Assembly: GCA_013397695.1 (NCBI GenBank)
Contig: VYZI01000018.1
Coordinates: forward strand, 4,445,523-4,509,522
Origin: Centropus unirufus
Taxonomy: Eukaryota > Chordata > Aves > Cuculiformes > Centropidae
DNA: 64,000 nucleotides
Direction: 5' to 3'
The translations under genes and the position numbers were made by a program. The notes under the pieces were generated by a model that saw nothing but the letters and a program-made list of their open reading frames with translations, ran no database searches and had not been told where the DNA came from. Below, in pieces: positions 1 to 12,600 of the stretch; position 1 is the first letter of the stretch, and each line of letters opens with the position of its first letter.

Positions 1-419
1 ACTATTTTTTAAAAATTTTGGGACTGCATGTTTTTACTTATCTTCAGTTACTGAAGCAATTAATGCATATTGATTTAACATCTAACTAAAAAAAAAAAGA
101 AAACAAAAAACCAAATGAAAAACCCAAACCAGACAGGACTTTCCCAGTGTTTTCTACAAGTTCTTTGTGTTCATCTATCCAGCAAGGCACTTACGCACAT
201 ACTCATGTTCTACCCGGTTATACAAACAATCACAACTTGTTCTTATGCCATATTGAGATCAATTAAACATAAATATCTACTTAAATTAATTTCTCTGTGG
301 ATTTCTTCATAAGCAAACTCCATGAATGCTGCCGTTACGCTCTTTGGCATTTATGATATGCTAGAAATAGTAATTGTAATTTCTGATGGCCTTGATTTTC
401 CAAACTTTCATCAATACAG
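1..419. other. AT-rich non-coding flank
   Basis: AT-rich sequence with no supported coding exon. The right end holds a pyrimidine-containing stretch ending in a CAG acceptor at 417-419, directly before the candidate plus-strand exon at 420-500. Confidence 0.5.
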
Positions 420-500
420 GCTGATTATGTAGCAGTGGCAGGTCAGAACACCAGAGCAATACAGAAGAAACATATAAAGACTGAAAAAAATGTGTCTCAG
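420..500 (+). other. Candidate internal coding exon, unknown gene
   Basis: An 81-base block is bounded by a good acceptor (TCAATACAG, ends 419) and a strong donor (CAG|GTATGT, GT at 501). Only one of the three plus-strand frames is open. It is phase 0 at both ends and encodes 27 residues beginning ADYVAVAGQN and ending KTEKNVSQ, a hydrophilic, lysine-rich composition typical of real protein. I do not recognise the protein, and no neighbouring plus-strand exon chains to it with certainty. It lies opposite in strand to SP5 and to the candidate gene at 3069-3651. It could also be a chance exon-like block or part of a non-coding transcript. Confidence 0.3.
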
Positions 501-3068
501 GTATGTGCTTTGTCATTAGAGAAACAAAAAATTAAGGTTTTATGCTATAACTTCCACGCCTTACTCTAAAAAAATTTGAAGATCTTATTTGCTTCATGTT
601 ACTAAAATAACGTTGGAGCCTACAGCAGTGATTTCACACCTTGCATAAGACGGGTACCTTGGCCCATCCCTTGGATGACATCAATTTAAACCTTCCCTGG
701 GAGAGAACAGGCAGTACATAGCCCCTCCTGATTCCCTGAGCTCTGGCTGGCATTCAAGGAGAGCAAGCAGGAAGAAGATAGATATAAAAACAGAGTAAAT
801 CTGTAGGCCGTACAGTTCCTTTATTGTCTAGCAGATGCCAAAACAAGTAACTAACTAGCAAGGGCCATTTGACATTAGGAAGTTCTGTTCAACATTTTAT
901 TTCTCTAAAATGGTGAAGTTCTTCAGCATGAGGAGCAAAAGTAACATCTAGAGTTGTACAGCAAAGAGATACCCAGAAATTACTGCTAATTCAAAAGGAA
1001 AATCATATATTGCACTTTCGTAACCTAAAAAAGCCTCCAGTAGCTACAAAAACCTACCTTTTTCCTCAGTTGTAGCTACCGCATCATTTACATAACTACA
1101 AAAAATAAAAATCCAGAATTTGAATGTAAAAATTGGAACAAATGTTTATGAAAAACCTTTAAATTTGACACATCACAAAAATTATGCCAAGAGCAGTAAG
1201 TACCTACTTAACCTACTCTGCCCTTCTGAATGTGCACTTTTTATTATAATTCTAATTTGGTCCACTGGGTGGATTGCTCCTCTTTTATCCACTAGGCTTG
1301 ATCAAATCAGTGCAATAGAAGAACTGCTGATGCATGAAATGATAGGTCAATGTAATCTTGTCATGGAGTAATACCCCTGCAAATCACAGCAAACAAATAA
1401 AACAATTAATTTTAAATGCCGTAGGTATTAAGCATAAAAGTCCCAAACCTAAAGCAGGAACATTTTTACTTCAAATACAATATATTTATGGATACTAAAT
1501 GAAAAAATAACTTAAATAACTTGTTAACACACAGCCAGGGCAAAAATATTTGCAAATATATGGTGCTTGTAGTGGCCACTACCAAACCCCCTTCCTCCAC
1601 CACTGGACTTTTTCAGATCCGTATAACTGATTTCATCTTATAGATTTCACACAGTGAAGGCTTTCTAAAAACTTTTGGCATCAAGATAATTTGTCTTTCT
1701 TCTCTTGCCTTGTCCATTACAGATGTCTCTAGAGTAAATAAATCTAAAGAGATGGCACTGTACATTTAGGAGATTTAAATATACATAAAAAACATATTAA
1801 AGTTCTTTCTTCATTTCCCGCCCCCCCATTTTTATTAGCTTACCACAACAAAGTTAGCACTATCTTGTTAAAGTTTCCATGTACTTAAAAAGAGATTGGT
1901 CTTTGAGATGATTCATGATAAAAATAAGAAAATACTTTATGAGATAAAAATACTTTTTTACTCCAGTAAAAAACTGAACTACCACCACAGGAATTGCATG
2001 CTAAGACATCATGCTTCAAGATACACTGAAAATATTAATGGGTGATTTTATTTTTAACAACGTTAGATGTTCTATGAGGATCTCTGCCACATTTTGCTCT
2101 GCTTACAAAATCTTTGGTTAAAACTTTAAAAATAATATATATGTTTGTGTGAGTATGTGCACACCCTTCTATAGAGTAGGATGGGTAAATACAAGTTACA
2201 GGAGCTCACAAGGTTGGTGTGTAATCCTGAGAGCGTATGCTCACACTGTTTTGATGTAGGGACAGTAAAATGTAATTTAAACAAGATTGAAACTATTTCT
2301 AACTACAGTCTCTAATCTTGAATATTTTCTTTTATGTAACAACTGTACAGAGGACAAATTCTGTGTACTATTGAGAATCTAATGTGTGCTGAAGGTCTGA
2401 GGTGAGTGACTTTTCTTTCCCAAAATACCCTTAGGTAGCTATAGGGATATTTTTCTTAATTCAAAAGTGTTTAATTTTGTAAAAAAAACATGGAGAAATT
2501 ATCTTAGACTTGAGGGATCAGTTAATGGAAAGACCTTACACAAAATAATTATGTAAGGTAATAAATATTTAAAATATGCATGTTATACATAACTGCATAC
2601 TTTAACATGAAAAAAGGGTGCAAAATAATTTTGAAGTCTGAAATATAGTGTTTATAGTTATATATTGAACATGGGAAAGAGGTGATGGGAAACAGGTGTT
2701 CAAGAGATATTTTTTTCATTTGGGACATGAGAGGGAACACACCCGTATTCTCATTAAAGATCTCCGAGTAAGGTACTCCTGTCAGAGCAATTTTTCAGAA
2801 AGCGTACGTGTCAGCTATACAGTCTACAGAGTAAAACCAAGAGAATATGGGATAATGCCATTATTAATTTTAATCACAGTCTGCCTGTTCACATGAAAGA
2901 TAAGATACAAATAATATTTCTTAAAAACCTGAACGAAATTCCAAAATAAAAATATTAGCTACTAAAATATGCTACTTATACTCTCACAACTAGCTTAATA
3001 TCAAACAGACTTTCCAAAGTTTTAAGAAAAGACTTGGAAATTAGAAACTCTTAAAAAAAAAAACTCAC
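501..3068. other. AT-rich region with weak exon-like islands
   Basis: No confident gene. Three weak islands were seen: minus strand 1613-1728 (ends in a stop, 38 codons), minus strand 2027-2098 (72 bases, phase 1 to phase 1) and plus strand 2351-2401 (51 bases, donor GTGAGT). They are discussed as findings. The remainder is AT-rich and featureless to the eye. Confidence 0.4.
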
Positions 3069-3651
3069 ACTATCAGGAGTCACAGATGGCTCAAAAGAAA
3101 AAACCTCTGGACTAATCACTTCTGACATTCTAAAAACCTGAAAAATAAAACATAAAGAAACAATTTTTAAGCAAGTTTGGTGACCATACCCACAATAAAA
3201 CCTAGTGGGGTTATCTGAAGGCGCCAATAAACCAGAATCTGATGGCTTTCCTTTAATCTTAGGCTGAAAGAGCCTGGGACACTGTAACCATGTGCCACAA
3301 AAAAAAAAAAGAGAAAATTTAGAGAACATTCAACAACAAGACCTGCAGCTCCTCTGGGTCGCAATTAAAGCTGTCTATTTTGCGGTCAGTCTTAGGCCGC
3401 ATGCCTTTTCCCATAACACCCAGATCAGAAGGTGAGGAAGGCAGAATTCCTCCATGGGCGGTAGCCGTGCCCCCCAAGGGCAGCGGGGCCCCCCTGCCCT
3501 TGAGGGCGGGCACTTCCAAACACCTGCCCCGCGCCGCGCCCTCCCTCTGAGGCGGCCCGAGGAAGCCGCGATTTGCTGCTGGGCTGTGGGCTCCCCTCAC
3601 AGAAGGCACCCAGCTGTCAGGGAAGCGTGGTGTTCTACGCTTGAATTCCAT
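3069..3651 (-). CDS. Candidate three-exon 5' end of a gene (ERICH2 by position only)
   Basis: Three minus-strand blocks join in one open frame of 150 codons. Exon 1 is 3343-3651 (ATG at 3651, 103 codons, ending CTGCAG|GT). Exon 2 is 3202-3281 (80 bases, after TTACAG). Exon 3 is 3069-3129 (61 bases, after TTTTTAG, ending AGT|GTGAGT). The implied introns are very short (61 and 72 bases). The N-terminus is arginine, proline and glycine rich and lies in a local CpG-rich patch at about 3440-3570. Exon 2 encodes a stretch ending SGLLAPSDNPT and exon 3 contains SEVISPEVFSFEPS. Position downstream of SP5 and on the same strand fits ERICH2 in the mammalian order MYO3B-SP5-ERICH2-GAD1. The glutamate-rich C-terminal part expected of ERICH2 is not in the window and would have to lie left of base 1. 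I do not recognise the residues themselves, so the family call is inference. Confidence 0.32.
3430..3580. promoter_or_regulatory. Small CpG-rich patch over the candidate first exon
   Basis: A short GC-rich segment with several CpG dinucleotides (CCGCGCCGCGCC at about 3528-3539) stands out in AT-rich surroundings. It coincides with the first exon of the candidate minus-strand gene and could mark its promoter. No TATA or other core element was identified. Confidence 0.35.
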
Positions 3652-6600
3652 CCAAGGGCCAACCCCTGCTCCCTTGGAAGTCGGAGAAAGTTTTTGCTTT
3701 TGATCTAATTAAGAGCAGAAAGTGGCCTTGGACAGCAAGTTGCTTCAGGATTGTGTGGGTTTGAATCAAGGGAAGCGGCAGGGAAAAGCAGCGCTGCCAC
3801 CTGAGGGAGTGGCTGAAACTCAGACGTCTCATCACACCTGAGATGTGAACCCACTTACTCTTCTTACAGCAGATGGGAAAGGCCGCTGAAATAGCCACAG
3901 GGGCACGGGGCAGGGAATTAGCAGATTTCCCTGCAGGTGCCTCTAACTAAATACCTCGGAGCTGCTCCACGTGCTGCGGAGCCTCTGCCTGCACAGGGCA
4001 CTGACAGCAACGTAAGCACGGGCTGAGCCTGGGGCCACAGGTTTAAACCTCTCCTTTGCATCGGAGTCCGGAGCTGCTGCACAGCTGCTGCTCTCATGTT
4101 TGCCTCATTCCCCCCTGCTGTTATTTTTTGTACCCAGTTGCCCCTCCTTTTCCCTCAGGTATGATAAGTTCCAGTGGCACTGTGGGAGATCACCCACTGT
4201 TAAGGGGCATCCAGGGAAAACAGAAATAGGTATAAAACCATTGTGTTCTTTCTTTTCAGAAAGCCTATGACCCAGCTGCACAAACAACTACCGAAAGACG
4301 TTCAGACCCGCAAAGCATAAATCCAGGCACAAAGGGATGAGATAAATCTGGGGTGGATTGGCCTATCTGTGGCTATTAAACACAGCAAATGGAATGCGAC
4401 TCCAGCTCAGGAAGTTATTGAAGCGCTGTTCCCCAGAAGCTGAGAGGCCATGCCAAGGGGAATATCTGTTTTATATATGCCTTGTTTTTAATCCACTTTC
4501 CTTAAGCATCTGTTACTGGAAAACAGGCTGTAGGTTAAACAGACCTTTGGTCTGGTTCGTGATAGTTATGCAACTCCATTACGTTTACCATTTCCCCCAA
4601 GAAAACCATTTCAAGCTTCTCCGTTCCTGCTTGCCAAAGGAAGGTACATGTATCAGGGACTCTTCCTGCATTCTGGGGCTCTCTAATGACTGTTTGCTTC
4701 CTCCCAGGGCATGTGCAGTTCTGCGAAGCTTCCCGAAGGACTTACACACACGTGGCCCCAAAGGCACTGAAATGGTTTTGAACAGCTGTAGCTGGGATGC
4801 TGTTAGGTCTTTCCTGAGAGCTTTGAGGTGGAGTGGGTAAAAAAACGTGACCCCCGAGGCACGAGTTGGAGCCCTCATAAGCAGTTTGACAAAGCTGCAT
4901 CGTGGCGGTAGAGGCGTTAGTAAAAAACAAATCACTGAGGCCTGAGAGACAAAGGTCGCAAGGTGCGAGTCCAACTACGCTGTTCTGTTGCCACAGACCA
5001 CAAAAATTTAAGGTACCAGCTGTGTCAGCTCACACAGCACCTGTCCCTGGGTGGTTCTTTAAGGCTGACCCAGTCATGCTCTAAACATTTTCAGGTGATG
5101 TGTTGCTTACTGTAATCTAATTTCCTAATGACTTCTTTTAAATGAAAATAAATACAATTAAAGTAAAAATGTGAGAAAAGTGTGACTTTATACACACAAA
5201 TGTTAGTCGTTTTTTTTGTAGAATTCAAATCTTAAAAATCCTTGGCCTTAATCATCATTAATATAGCTAGAGCTGTGTCTCACAATAACAGGCATTAGTG
5301 ATGTATCCAGATTACTTGACTAGGATTACTAGAGGATTGTCTTACTGGTCAGTAATTAAAAACATGTCACACCTTTCTAAAAACAAGTACTCCTTGTGTC
5401 AGCTGAGCTGCTGATGGCAAATATTTTCTTTTTAAAAGTTCTGGTTTTGATACCAGATTGTAACCTGTGCATACTTCTATACAGTGACAAAAGGGAACAG
5501 AAAGTCAGGACAGCCACTTAGTTTGCTTTGACTGATGTAAGACAACAGCTTAACCAATGGGAAGGACATCTCCTGCAGGCAAAAAATCAGATGAGGCTGT
5601 TTTATGCTTTTGATTTACCTTTCTGAATAAATGATGATAGATAAAAGCAATACCATTTTTAAAAAGTGCTGTGGTATCAGCAGCAAGTCAAGAGGTTTCG
5701 TTGCTTTGATTAAGGTTTTTCATGTGGCATTGAGACGGCAGGAACTCAGTCATTTCTGCTGCAATATTTCATGAGAGAGACCGCTCTTACTGCTTTTGAG
5801 ATCAAGAGCAACACATTCGGGACACGCTAAGGATGGTATATTACACAGTCTATTAGTTTTAAAGGGGTGAGGCACACCTATAATTGGAGGTAATCTTGGT
5901 TGGATCATTTGTCTTATTCTGTGTCATAAAATGTGCTTTCTTATATGCCGTGTTTTCCTCTCAGACCGTCTAAATAGGGAGGATTGTTTTCTGAATGGAA
6001 ACAAGTAGCACATAATTGGCATACGCTCCATAGGTGAGGCTCTGCTGTCAATGAGCAGTCTGAGCGTGGGAGCAGCATGGGCACTGCAGCCCCCCTAGGC
6101 TACTGCCCTGGCCCCCAAAAGGAATTGTAGAGAGAGAAACAACTTACCCAGGGGCAATGAATGAGACTGGCAGCTCCCCTGAAGGGTAAATTATTTTTTT
6201 TTCGGAGTACCCAGTCAGAGGAAAAAAGAGCCATGTCCCAGAGTATCCCACCTGCTTTGGAGAGGCTCATCTCGCTGTAGGGCGTACAAGTACTGCAGCT
6301 GTTTCTGGACCTTGTGCAGAGAAGGCAAATTCCATGTGCTCACACCCCACTCTGGCTTGCAGATCTGCACAAAAGCCACAGGGAATCTAAGCCTACATCA
6401 TCATTCTAATTGTTTTTACCAACATCTAAGTTTCTCATCTTTGATAATGTATGTATCTTAATTAGGAGCTGGTTCCCAAGTGTATTGAAAAGCACCCGAA
6501 CAAACCAAATAATGGTATAATTCTAATACATCATTCTGAATTAAAAATATCTAATTGCTGTAGCTTATTAAAAACAGACCTAGACTTGCCCTCCTCCTTC

Positions 6601-9467
6601 CCCTTTCTTGAACATGCTAAATAAGTGGCAAAAGTTCTAACATCTATATGAGAATCCAGATCTGGGTACTATAGCTGATACCTGACACCAATTTTAAATT
6701 AAGTCTAGGATGAATGAATGCACATAATAAAAAGACAAATGAGGTTCTAATATACTTAGGCACTCTATAAAGAATAATTTTTATGTAACATACTATTCTG
6801 ATTTACTGGCTGTTTAATATTTAATATTTCTTAGGTGATTAAACCTGTGGTTCTGATGAGAAAAATAATTGAAAGGTAAAACTAGAAGGTAATTCCCGCA
6901 TTTAAGTCTCTGTGGTTTCGGTACTCTGCAATCACTATACTTAGCTTAGGAAACTTCATTTGTACTGAGGTATTTAGAAATGAAGTAATTGTACCCAATG
7001 ATTTGTTTTTTGGGGGGACAGCAGGGAGAACAAAGTTCAGGAAGGTCATATAACAGCTGCGTAGTGAGAAGAGAACTTTGAGGCTGTACCACAAACTCTC
7101 CTGAGCTGTGTGGGGAAACTGGGACGGGGTGAAGGGATGGAAGATGAATCAGCTAAAGGCTTCGAAAAATTCTTGGTCTTGTGTCTCCTCTCTGCATTCA
7201 GAGGGCAGAGAAAGGAATTAGGATTCTTTCTTAACTTTGGTACCTGTGGGCATAAGCAAACGTGGCCCATGAAAAGGAAAGGTTCCCTAGCCACTCTGTC
7301 TTCTGCTCACCCTCCTGATTGATAGAATAATAATGATCTTCAGATCCGTGATACTCTCTTTTTTCTCCTTGTGGGAAAAAACTTTAATAAGCCCTTCCTC
7401 TGATGAGAAAAAAATAATACTTCCTTGTAGACAGCCAGAATGCACTAAGCATGTTTAGCCTTGTAATTCTTGGTGTATTCAAGATCCCATAGGGATCTTG
7501 AGAGTTACAGTTCCAGGGTTTATGTACATTGAGCTGCTCTGGCCAGTTTTAAATAGTGTTACAGAAAACCTACTTCGCTTAACATGATTGCTAAAGGTTC
7601 TGGTCTCTAACATAACTATTGAAGCACTCAACACAACCTTGACGATAGTACTTTGCAAGCAGCTTCTCGGTATCATTATACAATTTATTCAAACATTTTA
7701 TTAAGAAGCTCAGACATAGCCTTAGGTCCCATGTAGGCACATAAGAAGATTTGGTTAATATTTTGGAAAATGTAGAAGCGTAATCTTTGCCTGCTTAAAA
7801 CTATTTCTTTCAGAGCAAATTAACAGAAAGAAGTCAGTGGAGCCACACTGCTGAGGGATCAGGTAATGCTAAGAAGAATGGCCCTCCTGTACTGGGTTAT
7901 TAAGGTGAACAAGTGATGTTTTATAACACGTAAAGTAGGTAGATGTCAAGTGTTTGGCTCTTCTTTGCAGGGCTCAGCAAAAGCAAAGCACTAGCACTGT
8001 TCCTGGTCAGAAGGAAAGCAAATAATTTCGATGGGAAGGAAAGGAATGAATCTGTTTCCACACTCCTTTGGGATTAACATATGGTATTGGCAAACACCTG
8101 ACATTCTCAGGCTGTGTTCTTTCTTGTCTAATCTTTAATGAGTGAATAGCATGCATTTTCCTTTCTCTTCTTCACATGTGCATCATAGACTTGTGGAGAG
8201 CTGTCTAAAATAAGGGGGAATGTGGCAGTGTAACTGACATCTCCTTTCCACACAGATGAGAGATCTGCATGTGGAGATCACAGGCATGCCATCTGATCCT
8301 GAATAAAGCATGTGGGATATGACCCCAAGTGAAGATATGGGCTTTGGTCTAATAAAATTTCTTTCAACCTGCTTTGTAATTAGAGCCTGTTTTGAAAGTG
8401 TGCTCTGTGATGGCTGTTTCATGTTAAAAAGGAAAATGAAAAATGTTTTTGAGTAGACTATAGGTTAATACTGGAGCATTGTTTAGACAGCTCAGTATTG
8501 CTATAAGAACAGGGACTCACAGATAATGAAAATATATTGTTTCTACAGATAACCCCCCCTTTTAAAAACTACAAAACCATTGGTGCACTCTATTGTTTCT
8601 AATGAAGCTGGTGATGCGGATATTTGTAAACAGAACACTTAACTTGAGAAAAATATCCCATATTATTCCACTTAAATATTATTTTTCATTTCAAAGATAA
8701 GTATATCCTCCCAAAAGTGTTTTTCTTAGTTTTAGTTTTCCTCCTTGTGATTCTTCATTTATCTATACTAAATCCTACAGTGATGTAATACTCAGTTCAG
8801 GACATCTCAGCCACTGTCACGGTAAAAGCCTGCGATTCCATGTCAACAGGAAATGATGAGGATAAAAAATATTGCCTTTTATGATGGGATAGGTTGACTG
8901 TAAGGGCAAATCATGACGTTGCCTGAAGTGAGTTACTTTCTCATGGAACCAATGGCCAGCAAAAGCCAGTGATGGGCACCCTGGAGAAGGAGGATCCGAC
9001 CTTAAAGCAGAGGCTATATTATTAGGCTGGAGAGAAAAATTAAATCAACAGCATAAAAAGCCTCTGCTCACTTGAGGACGAGGTAAACCAGGCTTTGGCC
9101 ACATGCAGCTACAGACACAATTGAGTCAGTCACGGAGGAGAAAGAACTGTAAACCTTGACCGGAGACCTGCACCAGTGGGAGGCTCTACTCTAGATGCAG
9201 CAGGGCAGACCAGACAGCACTTTTGCTGCCGCAGTTTCTTTTTATTCTGGAGGAGGAGAGGCAAAATACAAGAGAGAAAGGGTCACTACAGTGATGCACA
9301 CATTAAAATGGCTTCTATGATACAGTATTCCTGCACTGGCAAAATGTTCCTTGCTTGGGCAGAGGGAAAGGGGATTGGAAAACAAACTGGATTAACTTCT
9401 CTTTGGTAGTTCAATTAGATTAAAGAAACTTATATTCTTACTACCACTAAAGGAGAAATCTGAAAGG
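3652..9467. other. Non-coding intergenic sequence
   Basis: No reading frame with plausible splice sites or recognisable protein content was found on either strand. Frames of 60-160 codons around 4.1-5.1 kb overlap each other on both strands and show no family resemblance or exon structure. The sequence is mostly AT-rich with a moderately GC-rich section near 3.9-4.9 kb. Confidence 0.6.
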
Positions 9468-9687
9468 GGGAAGATTTAGACCAGATGTTAGGAAGAAATT
9501 CTTCAGGCCGCAGGTGGTGATGCACTGGCACAGGTTGCCCAGGGAAGCTGTGGATGCCCCCTCCCTGGAAGTGTTCAAGGCCAGGCTGGATGGGGCCTTG
9601 GGCAGCCTGGTCTGGTGGGAGTCATTCCCGCCCGTGCCAGGGGGATTGGAACTGGATGATCTTTAAAGTGCTTTCCAACCCAAACAA
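9468..9687 (+). mobile_element. CR1-type LINE 3' fragment
   Basis: This matches the 3' end of avian CR1 elements: a stretch with ATGTTAGGAAGAAATTCTT, CACAGGTTGCCCAGGGAAGC, CCCTCCCTGGAAGTGTTCAAGGC and the terminal TTGGAACTGGATGATCTTTAA...CTTTCCAACCCAAAC block. These correspond to the end of the CR1 reverse-transcriptase ORF and the short 3' UTR. It is plus-strand and 5'-truncated, as is usual for CR1. The 8-base ATTCTATG tail units seen in other copies are absent. Confidence 0.9.
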
Positions 9688-12600
9688 AGAGGCTCTGTAC
9701 AAGTCCTCTGCACCACTGAAGGGTTCAGTGAGCCGTGACTCTGTTCACACCTCAGTACAAACTCCCTGCTTCCTCAAGAATGCCCGGCCCCTGACTCCAG
9801 TGCATCACAGCAGGGGACACACTGCACGCCACCTGCAGAGCCCCGAGGTGTACCTACATGCCCTGGACTACGTATCTGCAACCCCTCTTGGTGAGCATAA
9901 AAGATTCGCACATGACCTCAGGCTGGGGTCCCCTTAACACGGCTAAGGGACATGTTTGGATTCCGGGTCTGTGCTCAAACAAACATGTACTCCATAAAAA
10001 TTAAGAGATAATGAGAAGAAAAACAGGATCAGTGACCTCCAGGTTAAAGGCCAAATCTCACCATCCATAATCTCTCACTGACTTGTCACAGTCACAAGGT
10101 CGTGGTTTTTTGTTTTCATTATCCATAACAAAATACCTCTATGATTTTGAATAAGATGGGAGTAAATATTAATATAAAAACTATAAATGACCCTTCGAAT
10201 CACATGCACTTCTGATGATTTTCTCTGATCAAGACTACTTGCTCAATCAGCCCAGGGCCTTGGATTCTTCTCTACGCTGCAGGTTAACACTTACCTGGCA
10301 ATTGTAAGCCTCGCTGGTTGTTGAACTCTTTCCAGTTCTTAGTGACTTGGATACCATTTAAATGCAAAGTTACTGAAGACACCTGCTAGGCAGCCTCTTT
10401 GGAGGAAAGCTGTGCTTCCAAGCTCAGTAGTCTCAAAGACTTCAGGAGCTGGTTTGGCAAGTATTTTTATAAAGTTTGGCAGGAAAATCTCTAAGGTCTT
10501 TGAGTTGACTCCCTCGTGTGCCAGAGTGGCAGACCCCATATCTTTACCAGAGGATTCACAAGAATCTCAGGAAAAGTGTAAAATAATTGGAGAGACTAAA
10601 AAAATAGAAAAAACATTCTATAGATTATAGCAAACCATAAGATCCGATGATAAGCTAGGCATTATACTTTTGTTTCTCACCACTTAGTACAGGGATGACA
10701 AGATCAATCAAATGTTACAAGGCTCATTTAAAAGTGCCTAGATAATTGTGCAACTTGTTGCACAGAGATGTAGACTTACCCTATTTATGAACTTTTTAAT
10801 TGCCTGCTAAAATTCTATAACATCACTGGGCAGAGCAGCAAAATGTATCTCTTGTCTAACGCTTTGAAGACATCAGCCTTTTATATTCCTTATTTCTTCA
10901 GTATTCGAGACTACTACATAAAGTCGAGAATTTGAACATTGAAACAGTTAAGTTGTAGTTTCTTTAAAACTTAATGCAATCTCTCAAAAGCTGCAAATAA
11001 AGATTAAATATTTCTTTCAAAAATTTAATCTATAATTTAGCATGGAAAGAAGAATTACACGGTGATAGTTCATGGAAGGATATCTCCCAACATAGTTTTA
11101 AAGCCCTTTTATCCTACTTTTTCTAAAATAACAGTTGAGGAATTATGACACATACCTTTATAAGTTTGTTGGATTATTACAGTGAGAATCTGGCCAGTCA
11201 GGACCAAAAAGCAAATCCTGGAGATTTCTCCCAGATGAAAGTCTTGTTCAAATCAATATGAAGACTTTCTTATGATAAACCCTGGAACGTGGATGATGTA
11301 ATTTGGCCCTTAACTAAAAATAATGTGATTGAACAACTGGTTAAGTACAACTATCTGAAGAACAATGCTGAAGGATTTTTTTTTTAAATATTCTCTACTG
11401 AAAAGTTTGTCTGAATATGAAAGTCACTTTTCAACATAGAAAACATGCCAAATCTCAGGTTCTCAAACCATATCTTGCTTTTTTTGGTAGAAATTAATTA
11501 GAATTAACTACAAGATGAAATACTTTATATGATGTTGTCTATTATACCGATGACATTTAAGACTTAAAATTCAGAAATGAATTGACCTTGAGCAGCATAT
11601 GTACTCAAAATGTGTAATTAAAAAGAATATTAATCATTTAATTTTATAAAATGAACAGCTGTTCTACTTGATTGGAAACAGCTAAAAGTGTAAAATGTAT
11701 TTTGTGAATGCAAAATTAAAAGTTAATTTTATTATAGAGTGCAATTTGCCAACTAGAAATAAATTCTTGAGATGTAAGCAATATATTTTTGTAACGCTTT
11801 ACCCATACATCAGAAAGGTCACATGTATATTTAAATGCCATATTACTATAACAGCTCAACGATTTCAATTGAAAAGCTATCATATGATTTAGCTATTTAG
11901 AGATGAATATGAAGCAGCTATGATGGCTATGCCCTCTTTTTCCAATGAAATATTTAAAAGCTTCAGAGAGAAACATTTCATTAAAAAATTTATATATTCT
12001 AAACTGTTATTTTACTTATCTTGGATCATGAATTCTGAATTTTCTGCCCCCCCTCAGGGTATTGTTCTCACAGATTACGTTTTTCATTAGCATTTGGCAT
12101 TGTAGATTTTCACTTAAATGCATCTCTCTCTCATGACATATTTAATTTTAACTGTACGTATTCTTAACCTGTGCACTTTCATGCTTTAAATGCAGTCATT
12201 ACACACATGTTATACAAGATGCACTCACTACAGCATGCCTTTTTAAAAAAATAAAATAAAATAAAAAAAAATAAAAAAAATCAGATACCAGCACCGTCCT
12301 CAACACGGTGCTGACACTGCCCTGGCTATGGTCTTTGGCTTAAAGCCAAAATTATTCGCAGGGTTATGCTTAAGTGAGTGGTAAAACTTCCAGTATTTCA
12401 GTACAAATTGCGTCTTGAGGAATGAGTAAGAGCCCCAAAGAGTCTGGCCAGGCCAGACAACTTACTGGCTAAATTCTGTTTGTCACCCAATCACAGATTT
12501 TTCTTTCTTTCCATAATGGTCCAACTTGGAAATCCAATTCTATGATTACTGGGCTGTTTTCTGCTAGTTACCTCTGCTCCAATAGGAGTGGTTCTTAGTC

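Noticed and set aside
1..3069. ERICH2 glutamate-rich C-terminal exons
   Set aside because: I looked for an acidic segment and a leucine-rich EFL-type segment on the minus strand and found none, so the ERICH2 name was not assigned.
12515..12546. Possible CR1 tail (CCAATTCTATGATTAC)
   Set aside because: Only about 15 bases resemble the CR1 end, with no adjacent CR1 body.
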